NCBI GenBank assembly: GCA_012520715.1
Contig: JAAYNT010000070.1
Coordinates: 1-46,623 of the forward strand
Reading direction: 5' to 3'
DNA length: 46,623 nucleotides
Origin: Acholeplasmataceae bacterium
GTDB lineage: Bacteria > Bacillota_I > Bacilli_A > Acholeplasmatales > Acholeplasmataceae
Below are positions 1 to 8,361 of the stretch, piece by piece. The notes below the pieces were generated by a model, which was not told the origin of the DNA, made no database searches, and saw only the letters and a program-made list of their open reading frames with translations. How positions within the stretch are numbered: the first letter of the stretch is position 1; the number at the start of each line of letters is the position of its first letter. Position numbers and translations under genes: made by a program.

Positions 1-1006
1 CTCCTAATTCAAATGTTTGATCAATGTCTAGTGAATCTCTTGTGTAGTAATCTAGTAATCTATTAATATCTTTTTCTGATAAGTTAACATATAAATCATC
101 TTCAGTTGCATCAAGTGCTGAGATTACTATATCAAGCATTTTACTTGATAGCAATGCTTGTCTTTGAGCATCAGTATAAATTCTTTCGTGTGGTTGTAAT
201 ACTGCAAGTTCTTCATCTAAGTATAGTGCTGATGTTTTTAATTCAGCATCAACTTTTTTCTTTTCTACTCTTAAATCAAAAAGTTTATTATGAGTTAATA
301 TTTTAACTAATGTAATTATCGAGATATCATCTGAGCCAACAAATGATTTTACTAATTCCATCTTATCAATTCTAATTGTCCAAGTATCAACATCAAATGT
401 TCCATATTGAGTGCCATCTTCTGATTTAAAAATTCCTTCAACAGTTGATTTTAAATCAACTTGATTTTTTAATATTGGATTTACTAAACTTCTTGGTAGC
501 GGTAAATTACCTAGTTTAACATTTGAAAATGATAACTCTAAGAAATTAGGGTCATCTTTAGCATTAAATGCTAATTTAAACCTAATTGAAAAACTTGTTT
601 TAAAAGTAATTCCATACTTTAAATCTGTTCTTAATTTAATTGTTAATCCGTCATTATGAACAGTTGTCCATACTCCAACTACTCCAACTTGTTCGCTTTG
701 TTTTAAAAAGTATTGGTTTTCTGGATCATCATCAATTAAATAATTAGGGTTTTGTTTTTGTAACATTTGAAAAATTAATACGTTTAGTTCATCTTGTGAT
801 AAGTTTAGTGCTAAATCGTTATTTTCCGCATCATCAAATACTGTAGTTAGTGATTCGTTAAATCGCTCTTCAATACTAAACGATTCATTTTCACGATAAA
901 CTTTAACTGGTGGTTTAGATCCATCAATTGCAAGAACTATAATCAGTCCTACAATAATAAATGGAAGTGCAATTAAACCAAGTATAATAAATAATATCTT
1001 TTTCAT
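1..1006 (-). CDS. unknown N-terminally membrane-anchored protein (C-terminus cut by window edge)
   Basis: The frame is open from an ATG at 1006 to the left edge of the window, so only the first 335 codons are present. The start is preceded by GAAGG about 7 bases upstream and lies 14 bases after the tsaD stop, so it is probably the last visible gene of the pgi-tsa operon. Residues 1-30 are a short basic start (MKKI) followed by a hydrophobic segment rich in I, L and V, which looks like an uncleaved signal anchor; the rest is hydrophilic, with alternating charged and hydrophobic strands, and would lie outside the membrane. No catalytic motif or family signature was recognised. A secreted or anchored beta-rich protein is the most that can be said; function unknown. 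Confidence 0.8.
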   Translation of the reverse strand, partial: MKKILFIILGLIALPFIIVGLIIVLAIDGSKPPVKVYRENESFSIEERFNESLTTVFDDAENNDLALNLSQDELNVLIFQMLQKQNPNYLIDDDPENQYFLKQSEQVGVVGVWTTVHNDGLTIKLRTDLKYGITFKTSFSIRFKLAFNAKDDPNFLELSFSNVKLGNLPLPRSLVNPILKNQVDLKSTVEGIFKSEDGTQYGTFDVDTWTIRIDKMELVKSFVGSDDISIITLVKILTHNKLFDLRVEKKKVDAELKTSALYLDEELAVLQPHERIYTDAQRQALLSSKMLDIVISALDATEDDLYVNLSEKDINRLLDYYTRDSLDIDQTFELG

Positions 1007-1020
1007 AATTTACCTTCTTT

Positions 1021-2004
1021 CTAAGTTGAGTACCCACCTAATAAATAATTAGGTAGAGCTCCCTTTTTTTGAAATTGATAGTATGCAGCCGCTCCTATCA
1101 TCGCTGCATTATCTGTACAATACATCATTTTTGGAATTATGATTTCTACATCTTTAATTTCCTCAAACAATCTCCTTCTTAAGCCTTTATTGGCTGATAC
1201 CCCACCGCCAACAATTAACTGTTTGACTGGGTATTTTTCAAGTGCTTGTTGTGTTTTAGTAATTAAAACATCAATTACACTTTCTTGAAAAGATGCTGCA
1301 ACATCTTTTGGATCTACTTCTTCGCCTCTTTGTTTTTTATTATGAATTAAATTTATAACCGCGCTTTTTAATCCACTAAAACTAAAATCTAAATTATCTT
1401 GATTAATAACTGGGCGTGGTAAATCATAAATTGGCTTTCCTTCATGAGCAAGCTTATCTATTATTGGACCACCTGGATATGGAAGTCCTAAGGTTCTTGC
1501 TACTTTATCATAGGCTTCGCCAACTGCATCATCATAAGTTTGTCCTAAAACATTAAAATCTAGATGATCTTTGGCATAAATTAGCTCAGTATGTCCACCA
1601 CTAACTAGTAATACTAGTGCTGGAAACTTAATCTCGCTATCAATTCCTGCTGCATACATATGTCCTAACATATGGTTTACTCCCATTAATGGTATTTGAT
1701 TGGCAAAAGCAAATGCACTTGCTGCATTAATACCAACCAAGAGTGAACCAATTAAACCTGGGCCTTCTGTTACTGCAACTAAATCAATATCTTTTGGAGT
1801 CATATTAGCCTTAGATAATGCTTCATCAAATACTCTTGTAATATATTCGATATGGTTTCTTGAGGCAATCTCAGGAACAACTCCACCAAATGCTTTATGA
1901 ATATCAATTTGTGATAAAACCACGTTTGATAAAACTTCTTTGCCATTTCTAACAATGGCAACACTAGTTTCATCACAACTTGATTCAACTGCTAATACAA
2001 TCAT
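1021..2004 (-). CDS. tsaD: tRNA threonylcarbamoyladenosine transferase TsaD
   Basis: TsaD (Kae1/YgjD) transfers the threonylcarbamoyl group from its adenylate to A37 of ANN-decoding tRNAs, working with TsaB and TsaE in the cytoplasm. The 327-residue protein has the ASKHA fold signatures: LAVESSCDET at the N-terminus, the metal-binding HxxxH pair at H111 and H115 (HMLGH), VSGGHTEL, and a late GGGVSANKGLR loop. An ATG at 2022 is also open, but its next codons are the GGAGG ribosome binding site itself, so the ATG at 2004 is preferred; it overlaps the rimI stop as ATGA. Length is normal for the family. Confidence 0.96.
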   Translation of the reverse strand: MIVLAVESSCDETSVAIVRNGKEVLSNVVLSQIDIHKAFGGVVPEIASRNHIEYITRVFDEALSKANMTPKDIDLVAVTEGPGLIGSLLVGINAASAFAFANQIPLMGVNHMLGHMYAAGIDSEIKFPALVLLVSGGHTELIYAKDHLDFNVLGQTYDDAVGEAYDKVARTLGLPYPGGPIIDKLAHEGKPIYDLPRPVINQDNLDFSFSGLKSAVINLIHNKKQRGEEVDPKDVAASFQESVIDVLITKTQQALEKYPVKQLIVGGGVSANKGLRRRLFEEIKDVEIIIPKMMYCTDNAAMIGAAAYYQFQKKGALPNYLLGGYST

Positions 2005-2447
2005 TTTGCTTGATCCTCCCAAACATATAAAATGCCGTCTTCTTTAAACTCTGGATAATAATTTTTAATTACCCACATTTCTACAAATCCGTACTTTTTA
2101 TAAATATTACGTGCCTTTAAATTAGTTTGTCTAACTTCAAGTGCTATTTTTTTAACTCCATCTTTTTTCAATTCTTCCATTGAAAAACCAAGTAAGTTGC
2201 TGCCGGCATATTGCCCTTGGCAACTTTTTTTAACTGCAAAATATAACATATCTGCTGTTGTTTCAACTACTTGATAACTAATGTATCCCATTACTTCATC
2301 ATTTTCTTTATTTTTTACTAAATAAATACGATATAGGGAATCATTAATTTGTAATAAGAACCATCTTTGGTTATCTTCATTAAATATTTCTTTGTGAATT
2401 TTATCTAATGCTTCAAGATCAAAGGTGGTTGCTTGTCTATAAATCAT
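2001..2447 (-). CDS. rimI: ribosomal protein alanine N-acetyltransferase RimI-like (GNAT)
   Basis: This is a 148-residue single-domain GNAT acetyltransferase. The acetyl-CoA binding loop is reduced to Q-Y-A-G-S-N-L in place of the usual Q/RxxGxG/A, followed by ALEVRQTNLKARNIYKKYGF, the typical RimI C-terminal motif (N..A..Y.K.GF). RimI acetylates the N-terminus of ribosomal protein S18 in Escherichia coli. In Gram-positive bacteria it is commonly encoded between tsaB and tsaD, as here. It overlaps tsaB by 4 bases at one end and tsaD at the other, so it is likely translationally coupled. The assignment as RimI rather than another GNAT rests on context and this C-terminal motif. Confidence 0.88.
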   Translation of the reverse strand: MIYRQATTFDLEALDKIHKEIFNEDNQRWFLLQINDSLYRIYLVKNKENDEVMGYISYQVVETTADMLYFAVKKSCQGQYAGSNLLGFSMEELKKDGVKKIALEVRQTNLKARNIYKKYGFVEMWVIKNYYPEFKEDGILYVWEDQAK

Positions 2448-3025
2448 AGATTTCGCTCCGCTTCTGTTTTTCTTAAGTATTTTGGTACAAAGGAGTGAAC
2501 ATCTTTTACTAAAGACATTTTCTTAAATACTTTAGTAATATCAATTAAATAATTATCTTCATTTAAAATAACTATTTGACTGTTTTTAATTTCTGGTAAG
2601 TTAATTATATCATCATATAACATTAACGTATCTTCAAATACTGTTTTAGTATTTTCATAAATACCAAAAAAGTATTGATTACGTCTTGCATCAATTAAGC
2701 CTGCAACTTTTTTGTCATATCCACTACTTAAAAAATAAATACTACTTATTTCATAAAGTGGAATATTTTTAGTGTATGCTAACATTTTTGCAACCATTCC
2801 TGCTACACGTAGTCCAGTATATGAACCAGGACCTGATGAGACGACAATTTCTTTAATATCATCAATAGTAACATCATTTACTTTTAATAAGTTATCAATC
2901 GCATCAACCATATACTTAGCATGATCTTTTCTAGCTACTCTTGTATAATTAGCTATTAGTTTATTATCTTTTGCAAGTCCAATCCACATTAATTTAGTTG
3001 AACTATCTAATATTAGCCGATACAT
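2444..3025 (-). CDS. tsaB: tRNA threonylcarbamoyladenosine biosynthesis protein TsaB
   Basis: TsaB (YeaZ) is the inactive ASKHA partner that dimerises with TsaD for t6A synthesis. The protein has 193 residues and begins YRLILDSSTK, followed by the family motif SSGPGSYTGLRVA near residues 65-77. It ends in a short basic tail and lacks the HxxxH metal site of TsaD, as expected for TsaB. It overlaps tsaE by 13 bases upstream and rimI by 4 bases downstream, within the pgi-tsaE-tsaB-rimI-tsaD transcript. It is slightly shorter than many homologues of about 220-230 residues, with the loss in the C-terminal half. Confidence 0.94.
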   Translation of the reverse strand: MYRLILDSSTKLMWIGLAKDNKLIANYTRVARKDHAKYMVDAIDNLLKVNDVTIDDIKEIVVSSGPGSYTGLRVAGMVAKMLAYTKNIPLYEISSIYFLSSGYDKKVAGLIDARRNQYFFGIYENTKTVFEDTLMLYDDIINLPEIKNSQIVILNEDNYLIDITKVFKKMSLVKDVHSFVPKYLRKTEAERNL

Positions 3026-3462
3026 TTTAAAACTCCTTCATATTTACTACCTTTAGGAATAAATGTAAATGTTCTTTCATCTAGATTACCTTTATCAATT
3101 TTAATAAGTAGGTACTCCTCTGGTAGTACTTCTTCTACTTGAAATGGCCATTCAATAACTGCAATCCCGTCTACTAAATAATCTTCCAAGTCAAAATCAT
3201 AACCGACAGAATCTAGTCTGTACAAGTCTAAATGATGTAAATCTACACCTTCTCCAGTGTAAGATTTCATAATAGTAAAACTAGGACTATTTACTACCTT
3301 TTTTACACCTAAGGCTTTAGCTAATCCTTGGGTAAATGTTGTTTTACCGGCTGCTAAATCACCATCAAGTAAAATTACTGATGGCATAGTAATGCATTTT
3401 CCTACTTTATAGCCCAAATTTCTTGTCTCTTCAGCGCTACTAGTTTTAAATTTATTTGTCAT
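3013..3462 (-). CDS. tsaE: tRNA threonylcarbamoyladenosine biosynthesis ATPase TsaE
   Basis: TsaE (YjeE) is a small P-loop ATPase that drives turnover of the TsaBD complex. The Walker A motif is DGDLAAGKTTFTQGLAKALG at about residues 34-53, with the family signature VNSPSFTIMKSY following and the HHLDLYRLD motif near residue 75. The VIEWP motif, diagnostic for TsaE, is also visible. The length of 149 residues is typical. The gene overlaps the end of pgi by 11 bases and the start of tsaB by 13, so the operon is expressed as a tightly coupled unit. TsaC/TsaC2, the remaining t6A enzyme, is not in the window. Confidence 0.95.
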   Translation of the reverse strand: MTNKFKTSSAEETRNLGYKVGKCITMPSVILLDGDLAAGKTTFTQGLAKALGVKKVVNSPSFTIMKSYTGEGVDLHHLDLYRLDSVGYDFDLEDYLVDGIAVIEWPFQVEEVLPEEYLLIKIDKGNLDERTFTFIPKGSKYEGVLKCIG

Positions 3463-4738
3463 GTCCTGGTTTTCCTAATAATTTAAACATATTCTTCTTA
3501 TATTTTTCAACACCTGGTTGATCAAATGGATTAACTTCTAGTAAGTATGCAGACATTGCACACGCTTTTTCAAAGAAATATACTAAATAACCAAAACTAT
3601 AAGGTGTTAATTCTGGAATTTTAATTTCCATAATTGGAACGCCACCTTCGTGGTGTGCTTGAATAGTTCCTAGCATTGCTTGTTTATTAACATAACTTAA
3701 TTTCTCTCCAGCTAAATAGTTTAGACCGTCATTATCTTCTTCAACGAACGGAATTTTAATATCACTTGCTACTTTATCAACAGATAAAACTGTTTCAATT
3801 AAAAATCTTGGTCCGTCTTGAAAATATTGTCCAAGTGAATGAAGATCAGTTGTAAAATTAGCACTTGCAGGAAATAATGCTTTACCATCTTTACCTTCAG
3901 ATTCACCAAATAGTTGTTTCCACCATTCAGCTAAATATGAAAGCTCATAATCATATGAAGCAATTGCTTCTACTTTAAATCCTTCAGTGTAGTATAAATA
4001 TCTTAAAACTGCGTATTGATACGCTTCATTATCTTCTAATTTGTCAATAAAATAACGGTTTTGTGCATGCATTGCACCACTTATAATTTCATTTAAGTTA
4101 TACCCAGCAGCTGCAAGTGGTAATAATCCCACTGCAGTAAGGACACTAAAGCGTCCTCCAACATCATCGGGAATAACAAATCTTTGATAATCTTCTTTTA
4201 CTGCTAGTTGATATAATGCTCCTCTTTTTTGATCTGTTGTTACATAAATGCGGTCTTTTGCATCTTTGCCGTATTTCTTTTCAATTAATTCTTTTAATAC
4301 TCTAAAAGCAATCGCTGGTTCAGTTGTAGTTCCTGATTTTGAAATAACGTTAATTGAAAACTCTCTATATTCTAAATATCTAACAAGCTTAGATAAATAA
4401 GTTGAAGAAAGCTGGTGACCAGCAAAAATAACTTCAACATGTGGTGCTTCGTAGTTATTTAAATAATCTAATCCGGCTTGTGCGCCTAAGTATGAACCAC
4501 CAATTCCAATTACTACTAATACTTCACTTTGAGATCTAATTTTATTAGCAGCTTCAGTAATTTGTGGAAGTTCTTTTTGTATTTTATTTGGTAAATCAAC
4601 CCATCCTAAAAAATCATTACCAAGTCCTGTTTTATTATGTATCATTTCGTGTATTTCGCAGACTTTTTGTTGCATTGGCAAAATATCTTTTTTTAGTGTC
4701 TTGTTTGCATAATTAATATCTAATTTCAAATATGACAT
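3452..4738 (-). CDS. pgi: glucose-6-phosphate isomerase
   Basis: Pgi interconverts glucose 6-phosphate and fructose 6-phosphate in glycolysis. The protein has 428 residues, the short Gram-positive form. Visible signatures are VVIGIGGSYLGAQAGLDYL near the N-terminal third, VISKSGTTTEPAIAFR, the catalytic region DVGGRFSVLTAVGLLP, and a late FEKACAMSAYLLEVNPFDQPGVE motif (family signature 2 region). An upstream in-frame ATG at 4777 exists, but the ATG at 4738 is preceded by AGGAG with 9-base spacing and matches the usual MSYLK-like start. It is the first gene of the pgi-tsaEB-rimI-tsaD unit, with its own promoter. Confidence 0.96.
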   Translation of the reverse strand: MSYLKLDINYANKTLKKDILPMQQKVCEIHEMIHNKTGLGNDFLGWVDLPNKIQKELPQITEAANKIRSQSEVLVVIGIGGSYLGAQAGLDYLNNYEAPHVEVIFAGHQLSSTYLSKLVRYLEYREFSINVISKSGTTTEPAIAFRVLKELIEKKYGKDAKDRIYVTTDQKRGALYQLAVKEDYQRFVIPDDVGGRFSVLTAVGLLPLAAAGYNLNEIISGAMHAQNRYFIDKLEDNEAYQYAVLRYLYYTEGFKVEAIASYDYELSYLAEWWKQLFGESEGKDGKALFPASANFTTDLHSLGQYFQDGPRFLIETVLSVDKVASDIKIPFVEEDNDGLNYLAGEKLSYVNKQAMLGTIQAHHEGGVPIMEIKIPELTPYSFGYLVYFFEKACAMSAYLLEVNPFDQPGVEKYKKNMFKLLGKPGHDK

Positions 4739-4768
4739 TTTCATCATCTCCTTTTGCCTTTCTTCTAT

Positions 4769-4774
4769 ATTATA
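4769..4774 (-). promoter_or_regulatory. -10 element of the pgi promoter
   Basis: On the minus strand a TATAAT hexamer lies 31-36 bases before the pgi ATG, giving a leader of about 24 bases. No convincing -35 hexamer is seen at 16-18 bases upstream. The terminator of the preceding Nudix gene lies just upstream, so a separate promoter is expected. Confidence 0.6.
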
Positions 4775-4806
4775 CAATACCCTTATTAGAAAATATATAT
4801 TTTAAC

Positions 4807-4832
4807 AAAAAAAGAAAGATATATTATCTTTC
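4807..4832 (-). terminator. intrinsic terminator after the Nudix gene
   Basis: On the minus strand GAAAGATA-ATA-TATCTTTC forms a perfect 8-bp stem (4814-4832), followed directly by seven T residues. The stem begins in the last codons and stop codon of the Nudix gene. It separates that gene from the pgi operon. Confidence 0.85.
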
Positions 4833-5309
4833 CTTTTGAAATCTTCCTTCAATACCTGATCTAATTCCTTTGTAGTAGTCTTTAATAATTAACTCATTAT
4901 CAAGAGCATGAATCTGTGGTAAGTTATCTAAATCGAAGTATCCAAATTCTAATGATTCGCTATCATTAATTTTAAGATCTCCGCCAATTACTTTGGCTTC
5001 AAATCCAAACGCGATAACTTCTGCGACATCATCACCAAACCATGACATACTAGGATTAATATAAACTCCAATAAAATCTACTATTTCTATTTCTAAGTTA
5101 GTTTCTTCTAAAACTTCTCTTTTAGCACATTCAATTAATGTTTCATCTAGTTCTTTTAATCCGCCCGGAAGCCCCCAAAGCAAATTGTCAGAACGCTTTT
5201 GTAAAAGGATTTTCCCTTCATCATTAGCAATTACCGCACAACAACTAACTAACATTATTTTATCTTTTGGAATTACTTGTCTTACTTTTTTTACATAATT
5301 TTTATCCAT
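4824..5309 (-). CDS. Nudix hydrolase
   Basis: This 161-residue protein belongs to the Nudix superfamily, which hydrolyses nucleoside diphosphates linked to another moiety. The Nudix box is visible as GGLKELDETLIECAKREVLEET, reading GX5EX7REUXEE with all acidic metal ligands intact, preceded by LLWGLPGG. A TTG at 5324 and a GTG at 5318 are also in frame, but neither has a ribosome binding site, so the ATG at 5309 is chosen with only a weak GAG upstream. The substrate cannot be told; homologues include ADP-ribose pyrophosphatases and mutator-type NTP hydrolases. The gene sits between two terminators and may depend on readthrough from the degV side. Confidence 0.85.
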   Translation of the reverse strand: MDKNYVKKVRQVIPKDKIMLVSCCAVIANDEGKILLQKRSDNLLWGLPGGLKELDETLIECAKREVLEETNLEIEIVDFIGVYINPSMSWFGDDVAEVIAFGFEAKVIGGDLKINDSESLEFGYFDLDNLPQIHALDNELIIKDYYKGIRSGIEGRFQKER

Positions 5310-5328
5310 CTTTATCACACTCAATATA

Positions 5329-5347
5329 AAAGCCGCTAAGCGGCTTT
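5329..5347 (-). terminator. hairpin after degV
   Basis: AAAGCCGC-TTA-GCGGCTTT on the minus strand is a perfect 8-bp stem with a 3-base loop, 5 bases after the degV stop codon. The tract after it is short (one extra T, then ATATT), so termination may be partial. That would allow some transcription into the Nudix gene that starts only 20 bases further on. Confidence 0.65.
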
Positions 5348-5352
5348 AATTA

Positions 5353-6216
5353 TTAATCTTCGTAAGCTAAATAAATACCCATTCCGCCTGGCCCGACGTG
5401 AGCGGCTACAATGTGGCTAGCTAGTCCTACCCATTTTACATCTAAATTACTAAATCTTTCTTTTAATCCGTCATAAAATGATTTAGGTGCTTTAGGTTCA
5501 TCAACATATGCAAACCAAGCTAAATATTTTTTGCCTGGATATTTTCCCATAAATTCTTCAATGCGTTTTTCAATAAATTTAAACGCCCCTTTAAAACCTC
5601 TAGCTGAACGACTTACAATGTCTAATACATTTCTTTTAAATACTAAAATTGGTTTTACTCTAAGTATTGATCCTAAAATATATTTAACTCTACCTAGTCT
5701 TCCTTGACGGAAAATAGTTCCTAAATCATCTACTACAAATACTAAATGACCTTGGTCTTTAGCTTTCGTTAGATGTTTGATAGTTTGAACCATGTTCAAA
5801 TTATCTTCATAAAACAATTTACATGCTAGCTCAATATAATAAAGAGCACCCATTGTAATTGATTCTGTATCAAAAACAAATGTTTTATCTTGCATGTCTT
5901 GATCTAACATACTAACTGCTATGTTAGCACTGTTGAATGTTCCACTTAATGTTGAACTTAAAGTAATTACTAATACTTCTTGGTAACCTTCATTAAATAA
6001 TTCTTCAATTTTTTGTTTGAATACTTCTGGTGATGGTTGACTAGTTTTTACATCTTGTCCCATCTTAAGAGTTGAAATAACTTCTTCATTTGAAATGTAC
6101 TCAGTAGTTTTATCACCGATTGTGATTGTTAAATTAGCTACTTTAATATTGTATTTTTCAATTAGTTCTTCGCTTACGCTTGAAGTAGAGTCAACTACAA
6201 TTCCATACTTTTTCAC
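5353..6216 (-). CDS. DegV family fatty-acid-binding protein
   Basis: DegV proteins (FakB-like) bind a single fatty acid; FakB members present it to the kinase FakA for phosphorylation and phospholipid synthesis. The 287-residue protein opens with YGIVVDSTSSVSEE, the DST motif of the family, and carries VITLSSTLSGTFNSA, the SSxLSGTY-like ligand loop, and ends with HVGPGGMGIYL, close to the usual HtGPGalg motif. It starts with GTG, preceded by AGGAGG at about 8 bases. It follows nfu by 17 bases, so it is the last gene of the long cdaA-degV series. No FakA gene is present in the window. Confidence 0.92.
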   Translation of the reverse strand: MKKYGIVVDSTSSVSEELIEKYNIKVANLTITIGDKTTEYISNEEVISTLKMGQDVKTSQPSPEVFKQKIEELFNEGYQEVLVITLSSTLSGTFNSANIAVSMLDQDMQDKTFVFDTESITMGALYYIELACKLFYEDNLNMVQTIKHLTKAKDQGHLVFVVDDLGTIFRQGRLGRVKYILGSILRVKPILVFKRNVLDIVSRSARGFKGAFKFIEKRIEEFMGKYPGKKYLAWFAYVDEPKAPKSFYDGLKERFSNLDVKWVGLASHIVAAHVGPGGMGIYLAYED

Positions 6217-6233
6217 AATTTTTACCTCCTAAG

Positions 6234-6452
6234 TTAAACTGCTACTACAGCAATTACTCCTGGAACTTGTTCCACGAGAATTCTTTCTATTCCATCATAT
6301 AACGTATTATCAATAAGAGCACATCCATCACATGCTCCTAACATTTTTACATAAACAATGCCATCTTCAACTTTGACAAGTTCGATGTCACCACCATCTC
6401 TGTTAAGATATGGTCTTATTCTATTAAGTAGTTCTCTTACTTTTTCTTCCAT
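6234..6452 (-). CDS. NifU C-terminal domain (Nfu-type) iron-sulfur scaffold protein
   Basis: A stand-alone 72-residue Nfu domain. The motif LGACDGCALIDNTL contains the CxxC that binds a [4Fe-4S] cluster between two subunits, and the N-terminal RPYLNRDGGDIELV is the standard family opening. Such proteins carry Fe-S clusters to target enzymes in the cytoplasm. An ATG 9 bases upstream (6461) is in frame but abuts the AGAGG ribosome binding site, so the ATG at 6452 is preferred. It overlaps the 3' end of yutD by 29 bases, an unusually long overlap that suggests translational coupling. Confidence 0.92.
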   Translation of the reverse strand: MEEKVRELLNRIRPYLNRDGGDIELVKVEDGIVYVKMLGACDGCALIDNTLYDGIERILVEQVPGVIAVVAV

Positions 6453-6729
6453 CTTTAACATCCTCTTTTATTCTTTTTAGTATAAAGTAAGCAACATTAT
6501 AATTACAAGAGTCATTTAAGTAATCAGGAATTAAGTTATAACTAGTTTTACCTTTTTCATTATCCCTAAATCCTTTTAATCTTAAAACTCCTGATGAAAC
6601 ATCACCGACAATATAATCATATTGCTTAAATGCGGTATCAACATAGCGAGCATTAAAACTTGCAACATCAAATGCATCACGATAGTTTTTAATTAAATCA
6701 AATCTTCCATGTTCAGTTTCAACGATCAT
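6424..6729 (-). CDS. yutD: YutD-like protein
   Basis: The 101-residue product matches the YutD family (DUF1027) of low-GC Gram-positive bacteria by its pattern: LIKNYRDAFDVASFNARY near the N-terminus, YDYIVGDVSSGVLRLKGF in the middle, and LNDSCNYNVAYFILKR near the end. Its biochemical role is not established. The start is preceded by GAGGGGG within the last codons of ispDF and is 1 base beyond its stop. Its 3' end is overlapped by nfu. Residues after 90 are highly basic (DGRKSKRTT). Confidence 0.82.
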   Translation of the reverse strand: MIVETEHGRFDLIKNYRDAFDVASFNARYVDTAFKQYDYIVGDVSSGVLRLKGFRDNEKGKTSYNLIPDYLNDSCNYNVAYFILKRIKEDVKDGRKSKRTT

Positions 6730-6730
6730 T

Positions 6731-7828
6731 TTATACCCCCTCTAATAATACAACCGCTTCAGCTGCGATTGCTTCATTTCGTCCAATTGGACCAACCTTT
6801 TCGGTTGTTGTTACTTTGAAATTGATTTTATCTAAATCGATTTCTAATAAATCTTTAATATTATTTATAATCTCTTCACGATGTTTTTTTAATTTTGGCT
6901 CCTCTAAATACAACATTATATCTATATTAGATATACCATAGTTTTTAGATTTCATCTTTTGTAATACATTTTCAAGTAATAATTTTGATGAAATGTCTTT
7001 AAATTTGGAATCATTATCAGGAAAATTAACTCCTAAATCACCTAAACCAAGTGCTCCAATTATCGATTCTGTAATAGCGTGCAATAATACATCGGCATCA
7101 CTATGCCCTAATAAGCCTAAGTGATAGTCAATTTCAACCCCGCCTAAAATTAATTTTCGATTTTTCACTAACTTATGAAGATCAAAACTATGACCTATAC
7201 GGTAGTTATTTATAAATAACTTCTTAACTCTTAGAAAGTCTTCATAGTAAGTAATTTTATCATTACTAGCCGTGTGAAAGACTGGAACTATTAATAAATC
7301 TTTAAATAAACTTGTAACCATGCCAACTTCATCAGTGTAATCTTTAGTACTTTTATTAAAAACTTTAACTAATAAATCACGTCTAAACACCTGAGGTGTC
7401 TCAGAGGTGATGTATAAGTCTCTATCAACTGATTTATAACCATCACTTGTTAACACTTTTAATGAATCACTTACTTGTTTTGCAAGATACACTCCATCAT
7501 TTTCTTTTATATTATTTTCTAATAATTCAATTAACTCTTTAGTAATTAAAGGTCTTGCAGCATCATGAATAAAAACATATTCCCCGTTTGCGTGTTTTAA
7601 TCCATTATAAACACTTTTACTTCTAGTGCTTCCGCCTTTTACTACTTTTACATTTTTGATATTTACTTCTTCATTAATAACTAAAATAACTTCATAACCA
7701 AGCTCTAAAAAGACATCAACACTATGTTGATAAACTGGTTTGTTATTAATAAGTAAATTTATTTTTTGAGTGTTGCCGTCTGTAAATCTTTCTGATTTAC
7801 CACCAGCAACAATAATTGCAGAGTTCAT
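6731..7828 (-). CDS. ispDF: bifunctional IspD/IspF: MEP cytidylyltransferase and MEcPP synthase
   Basis: A 365-residue fusion of two MEP-pathway enzymes. Residues 1-204 are IspD (SAIIVAGGKSERF at the N-terminus, GGSTRSKSVYNGL, FIHDAARPLI and SETPQVF), which couples methylerythritol phosphate to CTP. Residues 208-365 are IspF, which makes the cyclodiphosphate: the zinc ligands D216 and H218 (FDLH) and H250 (SDADVLLH) are present, with the conserved TTTEKVGPIGR loop near the C-terminus. IspE, which acts between the two, is not part of the fusion and not in the window. IspDF fusions are known mainly from alpha- and epsilon-proteobacteria. AGGAG stands 5 bases before the ATG, which shares a base with the preceding stop (TAATG). 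Confidence 0.95.
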   Translation of the reverse strand: MNSAIIVAGGKSERFTDGNTQKINLLINNKPVYQHSVDVFLELGYEVILVINEEVNIKNVKVVKGGSTRSKSVYNGLKHANGEYVFIHDAARPLITKELIELLENNIKENDGVYLAKQVSDSLKVLTSDGYKSVDRDLYITSETPQVFRRDLLVKVFNKSTKDYTDEVGMVTSLFKDLLIVPVFHTASNDKITYYEDFLRVKKLFINNYRIGHSFDLHKLVKNRKLILGGVEIDYHLGLLGHSDADVLLHAITESIIGALGLGDLGVNFPDNDSKFKDISSKLLLENVLQKMKSKNYGISNIDIMLYLEEPKLKKHREEIINNIKDLLEIDLDKINFKVTTTEKVGPIGRNEAIAAEAVVLLEGV

Positions 7829-8361
7829 TAAATCTCCTTTTTACTGACGAAATAATAATCTAATAATTCATCTAAATCATCATATTTAAACTCAACTTCT
7901 TGAAAATCATAAATGACACCAACTACAAAAGTTGGTCTATTTTTTGATATATATTTATCATAATATCCACCACCATAACCTAACCGGCGATTTTGATAAA
8001 TCGCTAGCGATGGTGTAATTAAATAATCTATCTTTTCAGCTACTTCCCCACTAGCAGGCTCATCAATTTGATAAGGTCCTTTTATTAGAGGAGTTTCTTT
8101 AGTTATTTCAACAAATATTATCTCATCATCTACTGTCTTTGGTACGTAAAACGTCTTGCCTTTTAAACTAAGAAGTCTTGTTAGATCTAGTTCGTTATTA
8201 ACTGGCAAATAAATACCAATATTATTAGAATTAATAAAGTTAGGATCTTCTAGTATTTGAACTATAATATGATTAGAGTGATACTCTATAAATGCCTTAT
8301 TAAGGCTTTTTCTAGTTTTTAATAGATTTTTTCTTACATCAGTTTTTTCAGATATCTTCAT
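7828..8361 (-). CDS. 5-formyltetrahydrofolate cyclo-ligase
   Basis: The enzyme (MTHFS; YqgN in Bacillus) converts 5-formyl-THF to 5,10-methenyl-THF with ATP. The diagnostic motif RRLGYGGGYYDKYI is present near residue 135, and the N-terminal KTDVRKNLLKTRKSL contains the basic residues typical of the ATP site. At 177 residues it is of normal length. It overlaps the upstream PAS/GGDEF-like gene by 14 bases and shares a base with ispDF downstream. Its membership in a folate/isoprenoid/c-di-AMP operon is probably positional rather than functional. Confidence 0.93.
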   Translation of the reverse strand: MKISEKTDVRKNLLKTRKSLNKAFIEYHSNHIIVQILEDPNFINSNNIGIYLPVNNELDLTRLLSLKGKTFYVPKTVDDEIIFVEITKETPLIKGPYQIDEPASGEVAEKIDYLITPSLAIYQNRRLGYGGGYYDKYISKNRPTFVVGVIYDFQEVEFKYDDLDELLDYYFVSKKEI

